The notes under the pieces were generated by a model. It was given only the letters and a program-made list of their open reading frames with translations. It did no database searches and was not told where the DNA came from. Made by a program: the position numbers and the translations under genes. From contig CM064713.1 in the NCBI GenBank assembly GCA_032717465.1, positions 9,644,950 through 9,708,949 of the forward strand: 64,000 bases of DNA, read 5' to 3'. Positions 53,501 to 63,554 of this stretch are shown here, one piece after another (position 1 is the stretch's first letter; each line of letters opens with the position of its first letter). This DNA is from Coenobita brevimanus (taxonomy: Eukaryota; Arthropoda; Malacostraca; Decapoda; Coenobitidae).

Positions 53501-54244
53501 TATCGGTTGCCGACTCATACATCTGTGTTTACTTCAGAACTTTTTGCTATTGACAAAGCCATAGACTATGCTCTCAATTCTAGACATGACTCATTTGTCA
53601 TATTTTCAGATTCAAAATCAGCCCTTCAGGCAATTGCATCTTGCACTACGGACTCTCACGAGATCCAGGGCCGCATCGTTAATAAGTTGCATTCATGCAA
53701 CAAGTCATTCACGCTGATCTGGGTGCCTGGTCATTGTCGTATCTACGGCAATGAGCAGGCTGACTTACTTGCAAAGTCGGCTGTAGAGCTCGAGGAGACT
53801 TGGGACGTTCCTCGTGATCTACGGTCGAGTCTATCTCTCGGAAAGAAATCAATAAATCTTCTGTGGCAAGGTCAGTGGACCAGACTAAATATTCCAACTT
53901 GTAAGCCGTACCTGGGCGACTGGGACACTGCCAACCGTCCCAGTCGCCTAGAAGAAAAAGTGTTGGCACGGTTACGGCTTAATGCCACCATTTTAACCCA
54001 CATAAAACCATATATGGAAAGACGCTTCCCACCGCACTGTGACATCTGTAATGCGGTGTTATCTATCAGTCATATCATCCTGCGCTGTCGGCGATTTATT
54101 CGTGAACGTGCTTCACTTATAAATTACTGCGGCGCAGTAGACGTCCCCTTCACCCTTTCCACCATCCTGGGTGATGGGGACATTGTTATGACTGATAAAT
54201 TGATGGCTTTCTTGAGAGAGACCGGACTGATCAGAGTGATGTGA
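50563..54244 (+). pseudogene. LINE ORF2, copy L2, several homopolymer frameshifts
   Basis: Breaks occur at GCCTCCCTGG near 51120 (shared with L1) and at AACTCCCGTAC near 51825 (one C fewer than L1 and L3). Three one-base contractions lie between 53146 and 53207 (A, C and G runs); together they restore frame but replace about 20 residues. The domain content is otherwise the same as L3. The 774-codon frame from 51920 holds RT and RNase H. Confidence 0.83.
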
Positions 54245-54962
54245 CTTTTTTACTGTGTGGTTATGGTTTTTATGAACAGTAAATATGTATATATTGTAAT
54301 ATTAATTAGGGTTGACAGTTGACATATTTTAAATAGTTCCTCCTCCCACCGATCTATTTCTAATATAGATGTCCCCTACATTAAGCCAAGTTCCTCGCCT
54401 GACAGTCACCAGCTGATGAGTGCAAGTGTGCAATATAGGAAGGTATTGGGCACTTGCAGTCGATGGTGGTCTGCTGGGCGAGGTTCTTCACTTTTTGTAC
54501 AAATTATGTAAATACATTATATTATCTTGCTTAAGTTATTCTAATTAGGGACGACAGCTGACGTATATGGAAATGTTCCTGACTCGTCTGGTTCCCTTTC
54601 ATATATTGATGTCCCCTATATTAGGTTGTGCCTCGACTGACAGTCACCAGGTGATGAGTGCAGGTATGTAATGTAGAAAGGCATTACATATCTGCAGTCG
54701 ATGGTGTTCTGTTAGTCGAGGTATTTTTACCATTAGTGTAGGTCTAGCTATTTGTCTCTGTAGGATTTAGTATAGGTTAGCGATTTGTCTGTTAGGTGAT
54801 TAGTTTTAGGGTCTTTAGATTAGGTATTTTGTTTATAAGTAATATAAGGTATAAAAAATATAAAACCAATAAAAAATTAAAAAAATAAAAAACAAAATAA
54901 TATTAGAATTATTATATATATATGTACGTTTGCATGAAAGTGTGTCTGTATGTATGCATGGA

Positions 54963-55011
<49 letters not shown>

Positions 55012-55122
55012 ATATATATATGTTTGTATATATATGTATATATGTTTAAATGTATATACATATATATATATATTCACGGCCTTAATAACCTGGGGCTTCG
55101 GCCCCAATGGTTGATAGGCCGG
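54245..55122 (+). other. LINE L2 3' UTR with elements A and B
   Basis: Element A is at 54393-54483, B at 54631-54721, a (TG)n tract at 54966-55007 and the UUCG hairpin at 55092-55105, followed by TTGATAGGCCGG and the poly(A). Confidence 0.85.
54966..55007. repeat. (TG)n microsatellite in L2 3' UTR
   Basis: About 21 TG units followed by a TA/TG mixture. Confidence 0.93.
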
Positions 55123-55145
55123 AAAAAAAAAAAAGAAAAAAAAAA

Positions 55146-55538
55146 GTTGTTAGTTGGGGACTTTGATGCATGGTCGTGGAGAGTGTAGACGTGTTTTTCT
55201 CTGCGCTCTTCTCTAGTATTCAGGGCTGCCTCACCGGCATTAGCTTCTTTTTTTTCACCCTTCTGGTGACGCTTAGGTTTAGCTAGTACTCAGTTACCTC
55301 CCCTCCCTGTTAGTCTTGAACAGTAGGTGTCTGTTCCAATAAACTGAGTTCACCTTTGCTTATCGCCCACGGAAGGTCCCCCCCACTGACCGCTCTGGGG
55401 CTTGAATAAACACGGTCGGGCCTCCCTGGAGTGGTTTGAGAGGGCAACCTCAGACTTAGGTGTGTGGTTTCCGGTAGTTTGTCCCTTGATTGTTTTCTCT
55501 CCTTCTTCCCACTTCCCCCGCTAGGGGGGAGTGGTACT
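55146..55538 (+). other. LINE L3 5' UTR
   Basis: 393 bases of the second 5' UTR type, shared with L4 (CTTATCGCCCACGGAAGG, CACTGACCGCTCTGG, GGGCCTCCCTGGAG). The first 60 bases are common to all copies. Confidence 0.75.
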
Positions 55539-56873
55539 ATGGAGGACGCCCCTACTCCCTGTCCCCCCCTCAGGGGAGGAGGTAGTCCTGACCGACTCCC
55601 GACTTCTACACGGACTGACAGCCCCCAGACAGAACGGCCCCAGACTCGTTTGCCCCGTGATGTCCCTGTAAATAATGCGGAATATGTAATAATCACTGCT
55701 CTAGGTTCCACTCCCTTGAGCAGTCTCAATCCCTTCATGATCAAAAAGGTTATTGATGGCTGTGCTGGGGAGGTGGAACAAGTCAAAAAACTTGGGAACG
55801 GAGACCTCCTCATAAAAACTTGTAACCCATCTCAAATTAAGGCCTTGTTGAAGCTGCGCAAGTTTGATTGCTATGATGTCGAAACCAAGATCCCAACATC
55901 CATGAATTCCTGCAAGGGGGTTATTACTTGCAGGGATCTCATGGTGATGAGTGAGGAAGAGATCATAGATGAACTCGCTCAGCAAGATGTCATTCATGCT
56001 AAATTCATAACAAGATTCTCGGAAGGTGTCAGGACGAAGACAGCAACCATTGTTTTGACTTTCGGTAAAGTGTCACTGCCTAGCCAAGTAAAAATTGGTT
56101 ATGAAATTGTTCATGTGCGGCCATATATTCCCAACCCTTTCCGTTGCTTGAAATGCCAGATGTATGGGCATGGTTCAAAGACTTGTCGGGCTTCCCAGCC
56201 AGTGTGTGGCAAGTGTGCAAGCCAGGGTCATGATGCGGAACATTGCACATCTGAGACGGTCTGTTGCTTCCACTGCAAGGGCGCTCACTCCACTTCCTCT
56301 AGGGATTGTCCCAAGTGGAAGGAGGAGAAGGAGGTCTGCACAGTGAAGGCAACGGAGGGCATTTCCTACTACGAAGCTAGGAAAAAGGTGAAGGAGTTGC
56401 ATGCAACTCCCACGCCGAATAGGTCCTATGCTTCGGCGGTAATGTCCCGTCCTGTGATGTGCTCTGTAGAGACGCAGACTGATCCTGTCCTTCTCCCTAC
56501 TGCCACTCACAGTACATCTCCATCTCGACCTCCTGTCCGCTCCAACTCTCTCACTGACATCCCTAAGGCTTCAACGTACTCTCAGGCTGCTGCTGCCTCT
56601 CCATCAGTACTGCCTAAAGCGAAACCCGACAAGTCTAGTAAAAGTAACATGACCACCCTCACAAAACAGTCTCGTCCTCACGTTCTTCCAGTTCCCACTC
56701 CAGCGAGGGAGAGGAAGGTTAGCTCTTCCTCGGGGGGGTCAGGGAACCTCGTAATTGACGATAATATGGAGGTTTCCGTGAACAAGCACCGGGATAGGTC
56801 CCCCGGTAGTCGCTCGCCTGCTGGCGGGAGACAAAAAAAGACAAAGCACACTGGCCCCCAACGAAAATCTTAA
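55539..56873 (+). CDS. LINE ORF1 nucleic-acid-binding protein, copy L3 (444 aa)
   Basis: I chose ATGGAGGAC at 55539 because it is the start shared by L1, L3 and L4 and has a good ACTATGG context; the frame is open 25 codons further upstream without a conserved ATG. Residues 1-50 are Pro/Thr/Arg-rich. About 60-195 is an RRM-like domain as in I/Jockey ORF1 proteins (GVITCRDLMVMSEEEII, TIVLTFGKVSLP). Three knuckles follow: CX2CX4HX4C at 203-216 and 223-236, and CX2CX3HX6C at 243-257, with the final Cys intact (RDCPKW) only in this copy. The C-terminal third is Ser/Thr/Pro-rich with a basic tail (RQKKTKHTGPQRKS). It probably coats the LINE RNA. The TAA at 56871-56873 is in frame with ORF2. Confidence 0.88.
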   Translation: MEDAPTPCPPLRGGGSPDRLPTSTRTDSPQTERPQTRLPRDVPVNNAEYVIITALGSTPLSSLNPFMIKKVIDGCAGEVEQVKKLGNGDLLIKTCNPSQIKALLKLRKFDCYDVETKIPTSMNSCKGVITCRDLMVMSEEEIIDELAQQDVIHAKFITRFSEGVRTKTATIVLTFGKVSLPSQVKIGYEIVHVRPYIPNPFRCLKCQMYGHGSKTCRASQPVCGKCASQGHDAEHCTSETVCCFHCKGAHSTSSRDCPKWKEEKEVCTVKATEGISYYEARKKVKELHATPTPNRSYASAVMSRPVMCSVETQTDPVLLPTATHSTSPSRPPVRSNSLTDIPKASTYSQAAAASPSVLPKAKPDKSSKSNMTTLTKQSRPHVLPVPTPARERKVSSSSGGSGNLVIDDNMEVSVNKHRDRSPGSRSPAGGRQKKTKHTGPQRKS

Positions 56874-59800
56874 ACCGTCGCTTTCACTGTATTACAGTGG
56901 AATTGTAGAGGTATTGGGAATAAGTTACACAATATAGCAATCTTGCTTTCTATACACAGGCCAGACGTTGTTTGTTTACAGGAGACGCGCCTGGAGGATC
57001 ACCCTGATCCTCCACAGTTCAAACACTACCACTCGTATAGAAGATATGAAGGTCACGGAGTTGCCATTTACACACACAAATCACACCCACAAACGGAAGT
57101 GATTCTAAATTCTACTCTGGAAGCGGTCGCGTGCAGAGTAAAATTTAATAACACGTATCTGTCTATTTGCTCTCTGTACTGTCCTCCACATGGCCCCATT
57201 GATAGTGATGCTTTAAATTCACTAGTGGAACATCTCCCTGGGAATAAGTTAGTGTTGGGCGATTTTAACGCCCATCACTATCAATGGGGTAGCTTGAGGA
57301 TTGATGGTCGTGGGGAGCAAGTAGCCGACCTAATACTACAGTCCAACCTCTGTCTTCTGAACGATGGTAGAGCGACTCGTGTAGATGATCGTACTGGTAA
57401 CTTTTCGGCCATTGACTTATCTTTGGCCTCCCCTGGTATACATCAAGATCTCTCATGGGACCCTTACGACGACTCCTTGGGAAGTGATCATTTACCCATC
57501 TGTCTTTCTTATACACGCGACATCATTTCGGACCCTCCACCTCCAAAATTTAACTATAAGAAAGCAGATTGGGGATCCTTCTCAAGGATCGCCAATTTAG
57601 ATATATCTGGGGAGACCATAGATGTTAAGGTCGAAAATATAACCCAATCCATATTACACGCAGCTGAGGCTGCTATTCCCAAGACTTCTACAGTTCATGC
57701 GAAGCATAGAGCACATTGGTGGACGCCGGATTGCCGACAAGCATTAAGAAAACGCAATAGGAGATACAGGATTTTTGATAGTCAGCCCACTGAGGAAAAT
57801 TTTATTGCATACAAACAGGCACGGGCTGAGGCAAGGAGAATAATAAGAAGGGCCAAACGTGACTCCTGGCGGTCCTTTGTGTCCACGGTGACTCGTACAA
57901 CACCATTACGTAAAGTCTGGTCCACTATAAGAATATTAAATAATAAAGGCCCATATTTCCCAATCACCACCCTTCAGGTTAATAATAACATCTATGACGA
58001 GCCCGTGGACGTTGCTAACATCCTCGCCAGGAGTTTTTCTCATGTAAGTAGCTCAGCCAATTATGACCCGCGTTTCCAACATCATAAACGCACGGCTGAG
58101 CTACAGATATTAGACTTTGCCACAGAAGACGTAAACTCCCCGTACAACCAAGAGTTTACGCTAGATGAACTGCTCCTTGCCCTTAAATCCTGTAAAGACA
58201 CCAGCCCTGGACCAGACACCATCACGTACGGTATGATCCAGCATCTTAATCAGGACAACCTGATTAAGATGTTAGCATTGTACAATGAGATTTGGGCGTC
58301 TCGAACGTTCCCAAACTCATGGCACTTTGCGCACGTCATACCGATACCCAAAGAGGCTGGTCGTCTTATGAATCCCACTTCATTTCGTCCTATTGTGTTG
58401 ACTTCTTGTCTATGTAAGGTCATGGAACGTATGGTTAACAATAGGCTTCTTTTTGTTTTAGAGTCGAAGAATTTGTTAAATGATCAACAATGTGGCTTCC
58501 GTAAATACAGAAGTTCACTAGATCATTTAATGAATTTGGAGCATTGTATTGCAGAGGCATTTGCCAATAAAGAATTCATGATAGGGGTGTTCTTGGACAT
58601 CCATAAAGCCTATGACATGACCTGGCGACACGGTATACTAATGAAGCTCTATGCTTATGGTTTAAGAGGAAATTTGCCTGTTTTTATTTCAAATTTCTTA
58701 AGGGACAGAACTTTCTCTGTCAAATTGCCCCGTAACGTAACATCGGATATATTTATCCAGGAAAACGGGGTGCCACAGGGAAGTGTGCTTAGTCCTACTT
58801 TATTTAGTATTATGATCAATGATATTCTGTCATCAGCTCCCATCCCGAGGAATCTTAAATACTCACTCTACGCTGACGATTGTGCAATATGGCACTCTTC
58901 CCGTAATGCACAATTTTCGGCTGGGCGGATTCAAGCAGCCCTTGACTCCGTCCACCAATGGGCCTTGCAGTGGGGATTTAAGTTTTCCGTCCGTAAGTGT
59001 GCCGCTATAGTTTTCACTAATCGTAACGTACCTAATTTGTGCTTAACTTTGGATAATCAGGCGGTACCTTTTCAAAATTCTGTAAAATTTTTAGGAATAC
59101 ATTTTGATCGTAGAATGAATTTTAAACTTCACGTTAATACTTTGCTTGCTCGTTGTGATAAACCGTTAAATGTCCTCAAGTACCTAGCGGGTACTACCTG
59201 GGGTGCCGACAGAAAATCTTTATTAATGGTGTATAAGTCCCTTATTCGATCAAAGCTAGACTATGGCGCACAGGTGTATGGCTCGGCATCTGATGCCACG
59301 CTGAAAGGATTGGATGTGTTACAGAATAAATGCTTGCGAATGTGTCTTGGAGCTGTCCGGTGTACCCGTGTGGCTCGTATGGAAGTGGAGGCGAATGTGC
59401 CTCCCCTCCGTATTCGCCGTGACCACCTGGCCTTGTCCTACGGCATAAGGACATTAAGGAAAAGTAATATCGGCAATGTGGCCTGTACCCCCCTGCGTCA
59501 ATACCACCACCTTCTGCGGGGGGTGCGTCGGCCACTTGCCGCTCGCCTCCACTTACTGACTCAGGAGCTTGATGTGGACCCCAGTGACTGTGACAAGTTG
59601 GTGCTTAAAAATATAGCGCCTTGGGAGCCACCCGGCTTTACAGTCGATGTTACATGGCTCCCAGCACCAAAGGCCAAGGCGCCGGAGGCGGAGGTCCACC
59701 ACTTGTTTCGTAACATCATTGTTCGTCACTTGGGGTCCCATCAATTGTACACCGACGGCTCCAAGTCGAGTGAATGTGTGGGTGCAAGTGTGTGGTCGAC

Positions 59801-60560
59801 TGAATGTGCCCTCAGGTATCGGTTGCCGACTCATACATCTGTGTTTACTTCAGAACTTTTTGCTATTGACAAAGCCATAGACTATGCTCTCAATTCTAGG
59901 CATGACTCATTTGTCATATTTTCAGATTCAAAATCAGCCCTTCAGGCAATTGCATCTTGCACTACGGACTCTCACGAGATCCAGGGCCGCATCGTTAATA
60001 AGTTGCATTCATGCAACAAGTCATTCACGCTGATCTGGGTGCCTGGTCATTGTCGTATCTACGGCAATGAGCAGGCTGACTTACTTGCAAAGTCGGCTGT
60101 AGAGCTCGAGGAGACTTGGGACGTTCCTCGTGATCTACGGTCGAGTCTCTCTCTCGGAAAGAAATCAATAAATCTTCTGTGGCAAGGTCAGTGGACCAGA
60201 CTAAATATTCCAACTTGTAAGCCGTACCTGGGCGACTGGGACACTGCCAACCGTCCCAGTCGCCTAGAAGAAAAAGTGTTGGCACGGTTACGGCTTAATG
60301 CCACCATTTTAACCCACATAAAACCATATATGGAAAGACGCTTCCCACCGCACTGTGACATCTGTAATGCGGTGTTATCTATCAGTCATATCATCCTGCG
60401 CTGTCGGCGATTTATTCGTGAACGTGCTTCACTTATAAATTACTGCGGCGCAGTAGACGTCCCCTTCACCCTTTCCACCATCCTGGGTGATGGGGACATT
60501 GTTATGACTGATAAATTGATGGCTTTCTTGAGAGAGACCGGACTGATCAGAGTGATGTGA
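56874..60560 (+). CDS. LINE ORF2: endonuclease-RT-RNase H, copy L3 (1228 codons after the ORF1 stop)
   Basis: The frame opens directly after the ORF1 TAA and in the same frame. Endonuclease starts at LQWNCRG (7-13) and has E37 in QETRL, D130/N132 in GDFNAHH and SDH at 204-206. RT has FLD at 573-575, GVPQGSVLSP about 632-641, YADD at 666-669 and FLGIHFD about 740. RNase H has D961 (YTDGS), E994 (TSELFAID), D1018 (FSDSKSA) and D1069 (NEQADLLA). A C-terminal CX2CX7HX4C lies at 1161-1177. APE endonuclease plus RNase H places it in the I superfamily (I, Nimb or Outcast-like); the exact clade is unassigned. The first in-frame ATG is codon 454 (58233), far inside the protein, so expression needs readthrough of the TAA or a non-AUG start. 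Confidence 0.9.
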   Translation, partial: TVAFTVLQWNCRGIGNKLHNIAILLSIHRPDVVCLQETRLEDHPDPPQFKHYHSYRRYEGHGVAIYTHKSHPQTEVILNSTLEAVACRVKFNNTYLSICSLYCPPHGPIDSDALNSLVEHLPGNKLVLGDFNAHHYQWGSLRIDGRGEQVADLILQSNLCLLNDGRATRVDDRTGNFSAIDLSLASPGIHQDLSWDPYDDSLGSDHLPICLSYTRDIISDPPPPKFNYKKADWGSFSRIANLDISGETIDVKVENITQSILHAAEAAIPKTSTVHAKHRAHWWTPDCRQALRKRNRRYRIFDSQPTEENFIAYKQARAEARRIIRRAKRDSWRSFVSTVTRTTPLRKVWSTIRILNNKGPYFPITTLQVNNNIYDEPVDVANILARSFSHVSSSANYDPRFQHHKRTAELQILDFATEDVNSPYNQEFTLDELLLALKSCKDTSPGPDTITYGMIQHLNQDNLIKMLALYNEIWASRTFPNSWHFAHVIPIPKEAGRLMNPTSFRPIVLTSCLCKVMERMVNNRLLFVLESKNLLNDQQCGFRKYRSSLDHLMNLEHCIAEAFANKEFMIGVFLDIHKAYDMTWRHGILMKLYAYGLRGNLPVFISNFLRDRTFSVKLPRNVTSDIFIQENGVPQGSVLSPTLFSIMINDILSSAPIPRNLKYSLYADDCAIWHSSRNAQFSAGRIQAALDSVHQWALQWGFKFSVRKCAAIVFTNRNVPNLCLTLDNQAVPFQNSVKFLGIHFDRRMNFKLHVNTLLARCDKPLNVLKYLAGTTWGADRKSLLMVYKSLIRSKLDYGAQVYGSASDATLKGLDVLQNKCLRMCLGAVRCTRVARMEVEANVPPLRIRRDHLALSYGIRTLRKSNIGNVACTPLRQYHHLLRGVRRPLAARLHLLTQELDVDPSDCDKLVLKNIAPWEPPGFTVDVTWLPAPKAKAPEAEVHHLFRNIIVRHLGSHQLYTDGSKSSECVGASVWSTECALRYRLPTHTSVFTSELFAIDKAIDYALNSRHDSFVIFSDSKSALQAIASCTTDSHEIQGRIVNKLHSCNKSFTLIWVPGHCRIYGNEQADLLAKSAVELEETWDVPRDLRSSLSLGKKSINLLWQGQWTRLNIPTCKPYLGDWDTANRPSRLEEKVLARLRLNATILTHIKPYMERRFPPHCDICNAVLSISHIILRCRRFIRERASLINYCGAVDVPFTLSTILGDGDIVMTDKLMAFLRETGLIRVM
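56885..56899 (+). promoter_or_regulatory. Inverted repeat 11 bases after the ORF1 stop
   Basis: CACTG-TATTA-CAGTG forms a small perfect stem just downstream of TAA-ACC-GTC. The same bases occur after the ORF1 stop in L1, L2 and L4. It could influence readthrough or reinitiation, but the stem is short and this is only a suggestion. Confidence 0.35.
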
Positions 60561-61232
60561 CTTTTTTACTGTGTGGTTATGGTTTTTATGAACAGTAAAT
60601 ATGTATATATTGTAATATTAATTAGGGTTGACAGTTGACATATTTTAAATAGTTCCTCCTCCCACCGATCTATTTCTAATATAGATGTCCCCTACATTAA
60701 GCCAAGTTCCTCGCCTGACAGTCACCAGCTGATGAGTGCAAGTGTGCAATATAGGAAGGTATTGGGCACTTGCAGTCGATGGTGGTCTGCTGGGCGAGGT
60801 TCTTCACTTTTTGTACAAATTATGTAAATACATTATATTATCTTGCTTAAGTTATTCTAATTAGGGACGACAGCTGACGTATATGGAAATGTTCCTGACT
60901 CGTCTGGTTCCCTTTCATATATTGATGTCCCCTATATTAGGTTGTGCCTCGACTGACAGTCACCAGGTGATGAGTGCAGGTATGTAATGTAGAAAGGCAT
61001 TACATATCTGCAGTCGATGGTGTTCTGTTAGTCGAGGTATTTTTACCATTAGTGTAGGTCTAGCTATTTGTCTCTGTAGGATTTAGTATAGGTTAGCGAT
61101 TTGTCTGTTAGGTGATTAGTTTTAGGGTCTTTAGATTAGGTATTTTGTTTATAAGTAATATAAGGTATAAAAAATATAAAACCAAGAAAAATTAAAAAAT
61201 AAAAATAAAAAAAAAATTAAATAAATTAAAAT

Positions 61233-61296
<64 letters not shown>

Positions 61297-61333
61297 GTTT
61301 GCATGAAAGTGTGTCTGTATGTATGCATAGAAG

Positions 61334-61384
<51 letters not shown>

Positions 61385-61489
61385 TATATATTTGTTTTTA
61401 TATATATGTATATATGTTTAAATGTTATATATATATATATATATGGCCTTAATAAAGAGGGGCTTCGGCCCCAATGGTTGATAGGCCGG
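60561..61489 (+). other. LINE L3 3' UTR with elements A and B
   Basis: Element A is at 60709-60799, B at 60947-61037, both identical to the other copies. A (TA)n tract at 61236-61292 and a (TG)n tract at 61335-61374 follow. The UUCG hairpin at 61459-61472 is preceded by AATAAAGA instead of AATAACCT, which creates an AATAAA and removes the AACC partner of GGTT. Confidence 0.85.
61236..61374. repeat. (TA)n and (TG)n microsatellites in L3 3' UTR
   Basis: About 28 TA units, a 40-base spacer found in all copies (GCACGTTTGCATGAAAG), then about 20 TG units. Confidence 0.93.
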
Positions 61490-61502
61490 AAAAAAAAAAA
61501 AA

Positions 61503-61895
61503 GTTCAAAATGGAGACTTTAATGCATGGTCGTGGAGAGTGTAGACGTGTTTTTCGCTGCGCTCTTCTCTAGTTTTCAGGGCTGCCTCACCGGCATTAGC
61601 TTCTTTTTTTTTAATCCTTCTGGTGACCCTTAGGTTTAGCTAGTACTCAGTTACCTCCCCTCCCTGTTAGTCTTGAACAGTAGGTGTCTGTTCCAATAAA
61701 CTGAGTTCACCTTTGCTTATCGCCCACGGAAGGTCCCCCCCACTGACCGCTCTGGGGCTTGAATAAACACGGTCGGGCCTCCCTGGAGTGGTTTGAGAGG
61801 GCAACCTCAGACTTAGGTGTGTGGTTTCCGGTAGTTTGTCCCTTGATTGTTTTCTCTCCTTCTTCCCACTTCCCTTGCTAGGGGGGAGTGGTACT
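61503..61895 (+). other. LINE L4 5' UTR
   Basis: Same 5' UTR type as L3 with few differences; the first dozen bases differ from every other copy. Confidence 0.72.
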
Positions 61896-63221
61896 ATGGA
61901 GGACGCCCTGTCCCCCCCTCAGGGGGGGAGGTAGTCCTGACCGACCCCCGACTTCTACACGGACTGACAGCCCCCAGACAGAACGGCCCCAGACTCGTTT
62001 GCCCCGTGATGTCCCTGTAAATAATTCGGAATATGTAATAATCACTGCTCTAGGTTCCACTCCCTTGAGCAGTCTCAATCCCTTCATGATCAAGAAGGTT
62101 ATTGATGGCTGTGCTGGGGAGGTGGAACAAGTAAAAAAACTTGGGAACGGAGACCTCCTCATAAAAACTTGTAACCCATCTCAAATTAAGGCCTTGTTGA
62201 AGCTGCGCAAGTTTGATTGCTATGATGTCGAAACCAAGATCCCAACATCCATGAATTCCTGCAAGGGGGTTATCACTTGCAGGGATCTCATGGTGATGAG
62301 TGAGGAAGAGATCATAGATGATCTTGCTCAGCAAGATGTCATTGATGCTAAATTTATCACCAGATTCTCGGAAGGTGTCAGGACGAAGACAGGAACCATT
62401 GTTTTGACTTTCGGTAAAGTGTCACTGCCTAGCCAAGTAAATATCGGTTATGAAATTGTTCATGTTCCGAGATATATTCCCAACCCTTTCCGTTGCTTGA
62501 AATGCCAGATGTATGGGCATGGTTCAAAGACTTGTCGGGCTTCCCAGCCAGTGTGTGGCAAGTGTGCAAGCCAGGGTCATGATGCGGAACATTGCACATC
62601 TGAGACGGTCTGTTGCTTCAACTGCAAGGGCGCTCACTCCACTTCCTCTAGGGATTCTTCCATGTGGAAGGAGGAGAAGGAGGTCTGCACAGTGAAGGCA
62701 ACGGAGGCCATTTCCTACTACGAAGCTAGGAAAAAGTGAAGGAGTTGCATGCAACTCCCACGCCGAATAGGTCCTATGCTTCGGCGGTAATGTCCCGTCC
62801 TGTGATGTGCTCTGTCGAGACGAAGACTGATCCTGTCCTTCTCCCTACTGCCACTCACAGTACATCTCCATCTCGACCTCCTGTCCGCTCCAACTCTCTC
62901 ACTAACATCCCTAAGGCTTCAACTTATTCTCAGGCTGCTGCTGCCTCTCCATCAGTACGGCCTAAAGCGAAGCCTGACAAGTCTAGTAAAAGTAACATGA
63001 CCACCCTCACAAAACAGTCTCGTCCTCATGTTCTTCCAGTTCCCACTCCAGCGAGGGAGAGGAAGGTTAGCTCTTCCTCGGGGGAGTCAGGGAACCTCGT
63101 AATTGACGATAATATGGAGGTTTCCGTGAACAAGCACCGGGATAGGTCCCCCGGTAGTCGCTCGCCTGCCGGCGGGAGACAAAAAAAGACAAAGCACACT
63201 GGCCCCCAACGAAAATCTTAA
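61896..63221 (+). pseudogene. LINE ORF1, copy L4, frameshifted
   Basis: Relative to L3, 8 bases are missing just after ATGGAGGACGCC, which puts the start codon out of frame. The remaining frame is open without an ATG from 61888 to 62739 through the RRM-like part and knuckles, then hits the TGA after GAAAAAG (62737-62739). The C-terminal part is open from about 62736 to 63221. The third-knuckle Cys is Ser (RDSSMW), and CCFNC replaces CCFHC. Confidence 0.8.
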
Positions 63222-63454
63222 ACCGTCGCTTTCACTGTATTACAGTGGAATTGTAGAGGTATTGGGAATAAGTTACACAATATAGCAATCTTGCTTTCTA
63301 TACACAGGCCAGACGTTGTTTGTTTACAGGAGACGCGCCTGGAGGATCACCCTGATCCTCCACAGTTCAAACACTACCACTCGTATAGAAGATATGAAGG
63401 TCACGGAGTTGCCATTTACACACACAAATCACACCCACAAACGGAAGTGATTCT
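63222..63454 (+). CDS. LINE ORF2 fragment (endonuclease start), copy L4
   Basis: About 78 open codons in frame after the ORF1 stop: LQWNCRG, QETRL and the following strands up to the gap. Sequence matches L3. Confidence 0.8.
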
Positions 63455-63554
63455 NNNNNNNNNNNNNNNNNNNNNNNNNNNNNNNNNNNNNNNNNNNNNN
63501 NNNNNNNNNNNNNNNNNNNNNNNNNNNNNNNNNNNNNNNNNNNNNNNNNNNNNN
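63455..63554. other. Assembly gap (100 N)
   Basis: Exactly 100 N. A full LINE copy would need about 3 kb between the flanks, so the gap hides at least that much, or joins unrelated copies. Confidence 0.98.

Larger units (their letters stand above)
48844..55145 (+). mobile_element. LINE copy L2, full length, ORFs broken
   Basis: 6302 bases. Its 5' end (TCTTTGATGCATGG) lacks the first 15-20 bases found in L1 and L3, so it is very slightly 5'-truncated. The poly(A) is at 55123-55145 with one interrupting G. Confidence 0.9.
55146..61502 (+). mobile_element. LINE copy L3, full length with both ORFs intact
   Basis: 6357 bases from GTTGTTAGTTGGGG to the poly(A) end. It is the only copy in the window in which ORF1 and ORF2 are both free of frameshifts, so it is the reference copy and the best candidate for activity. 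It lies between L2 and L4 with poly(A)-to-5'-end joints on both sides. Confidence 0.93.
39479..63454 (+). repeat. Head-to-tail array of a 6.3 kb I-superfamily LINE
   Basis: ORF2 stops at 41596, 47928, 54244 and 60560 are spaced 6332, 6316 and 6316 bases. Each copy's poly(A) (ending 42513, 48843, 55145 and 61502) is followed at once by the next copy's 5' UTR (…ACTTTGATGCATGGTCGTG). No host sequence or target-site duplication separates copies. Confidence 0.93.
61503..63454 (+). mobile_element. LINE copy L4, cut by the second gap
   Basis: Begins at the L3 poly(A) with GTTCAAAATGGAGACTTTAATGCATGG and is lost in the gap within the endonuclease. Confidence 0.9.

Noticed and set aside
54877..55107. 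Open frames made of Tyr/Ile and Thr/His or Val/Cys repeats
   Set aside because: They are translations of the TA and TG microsatellites.
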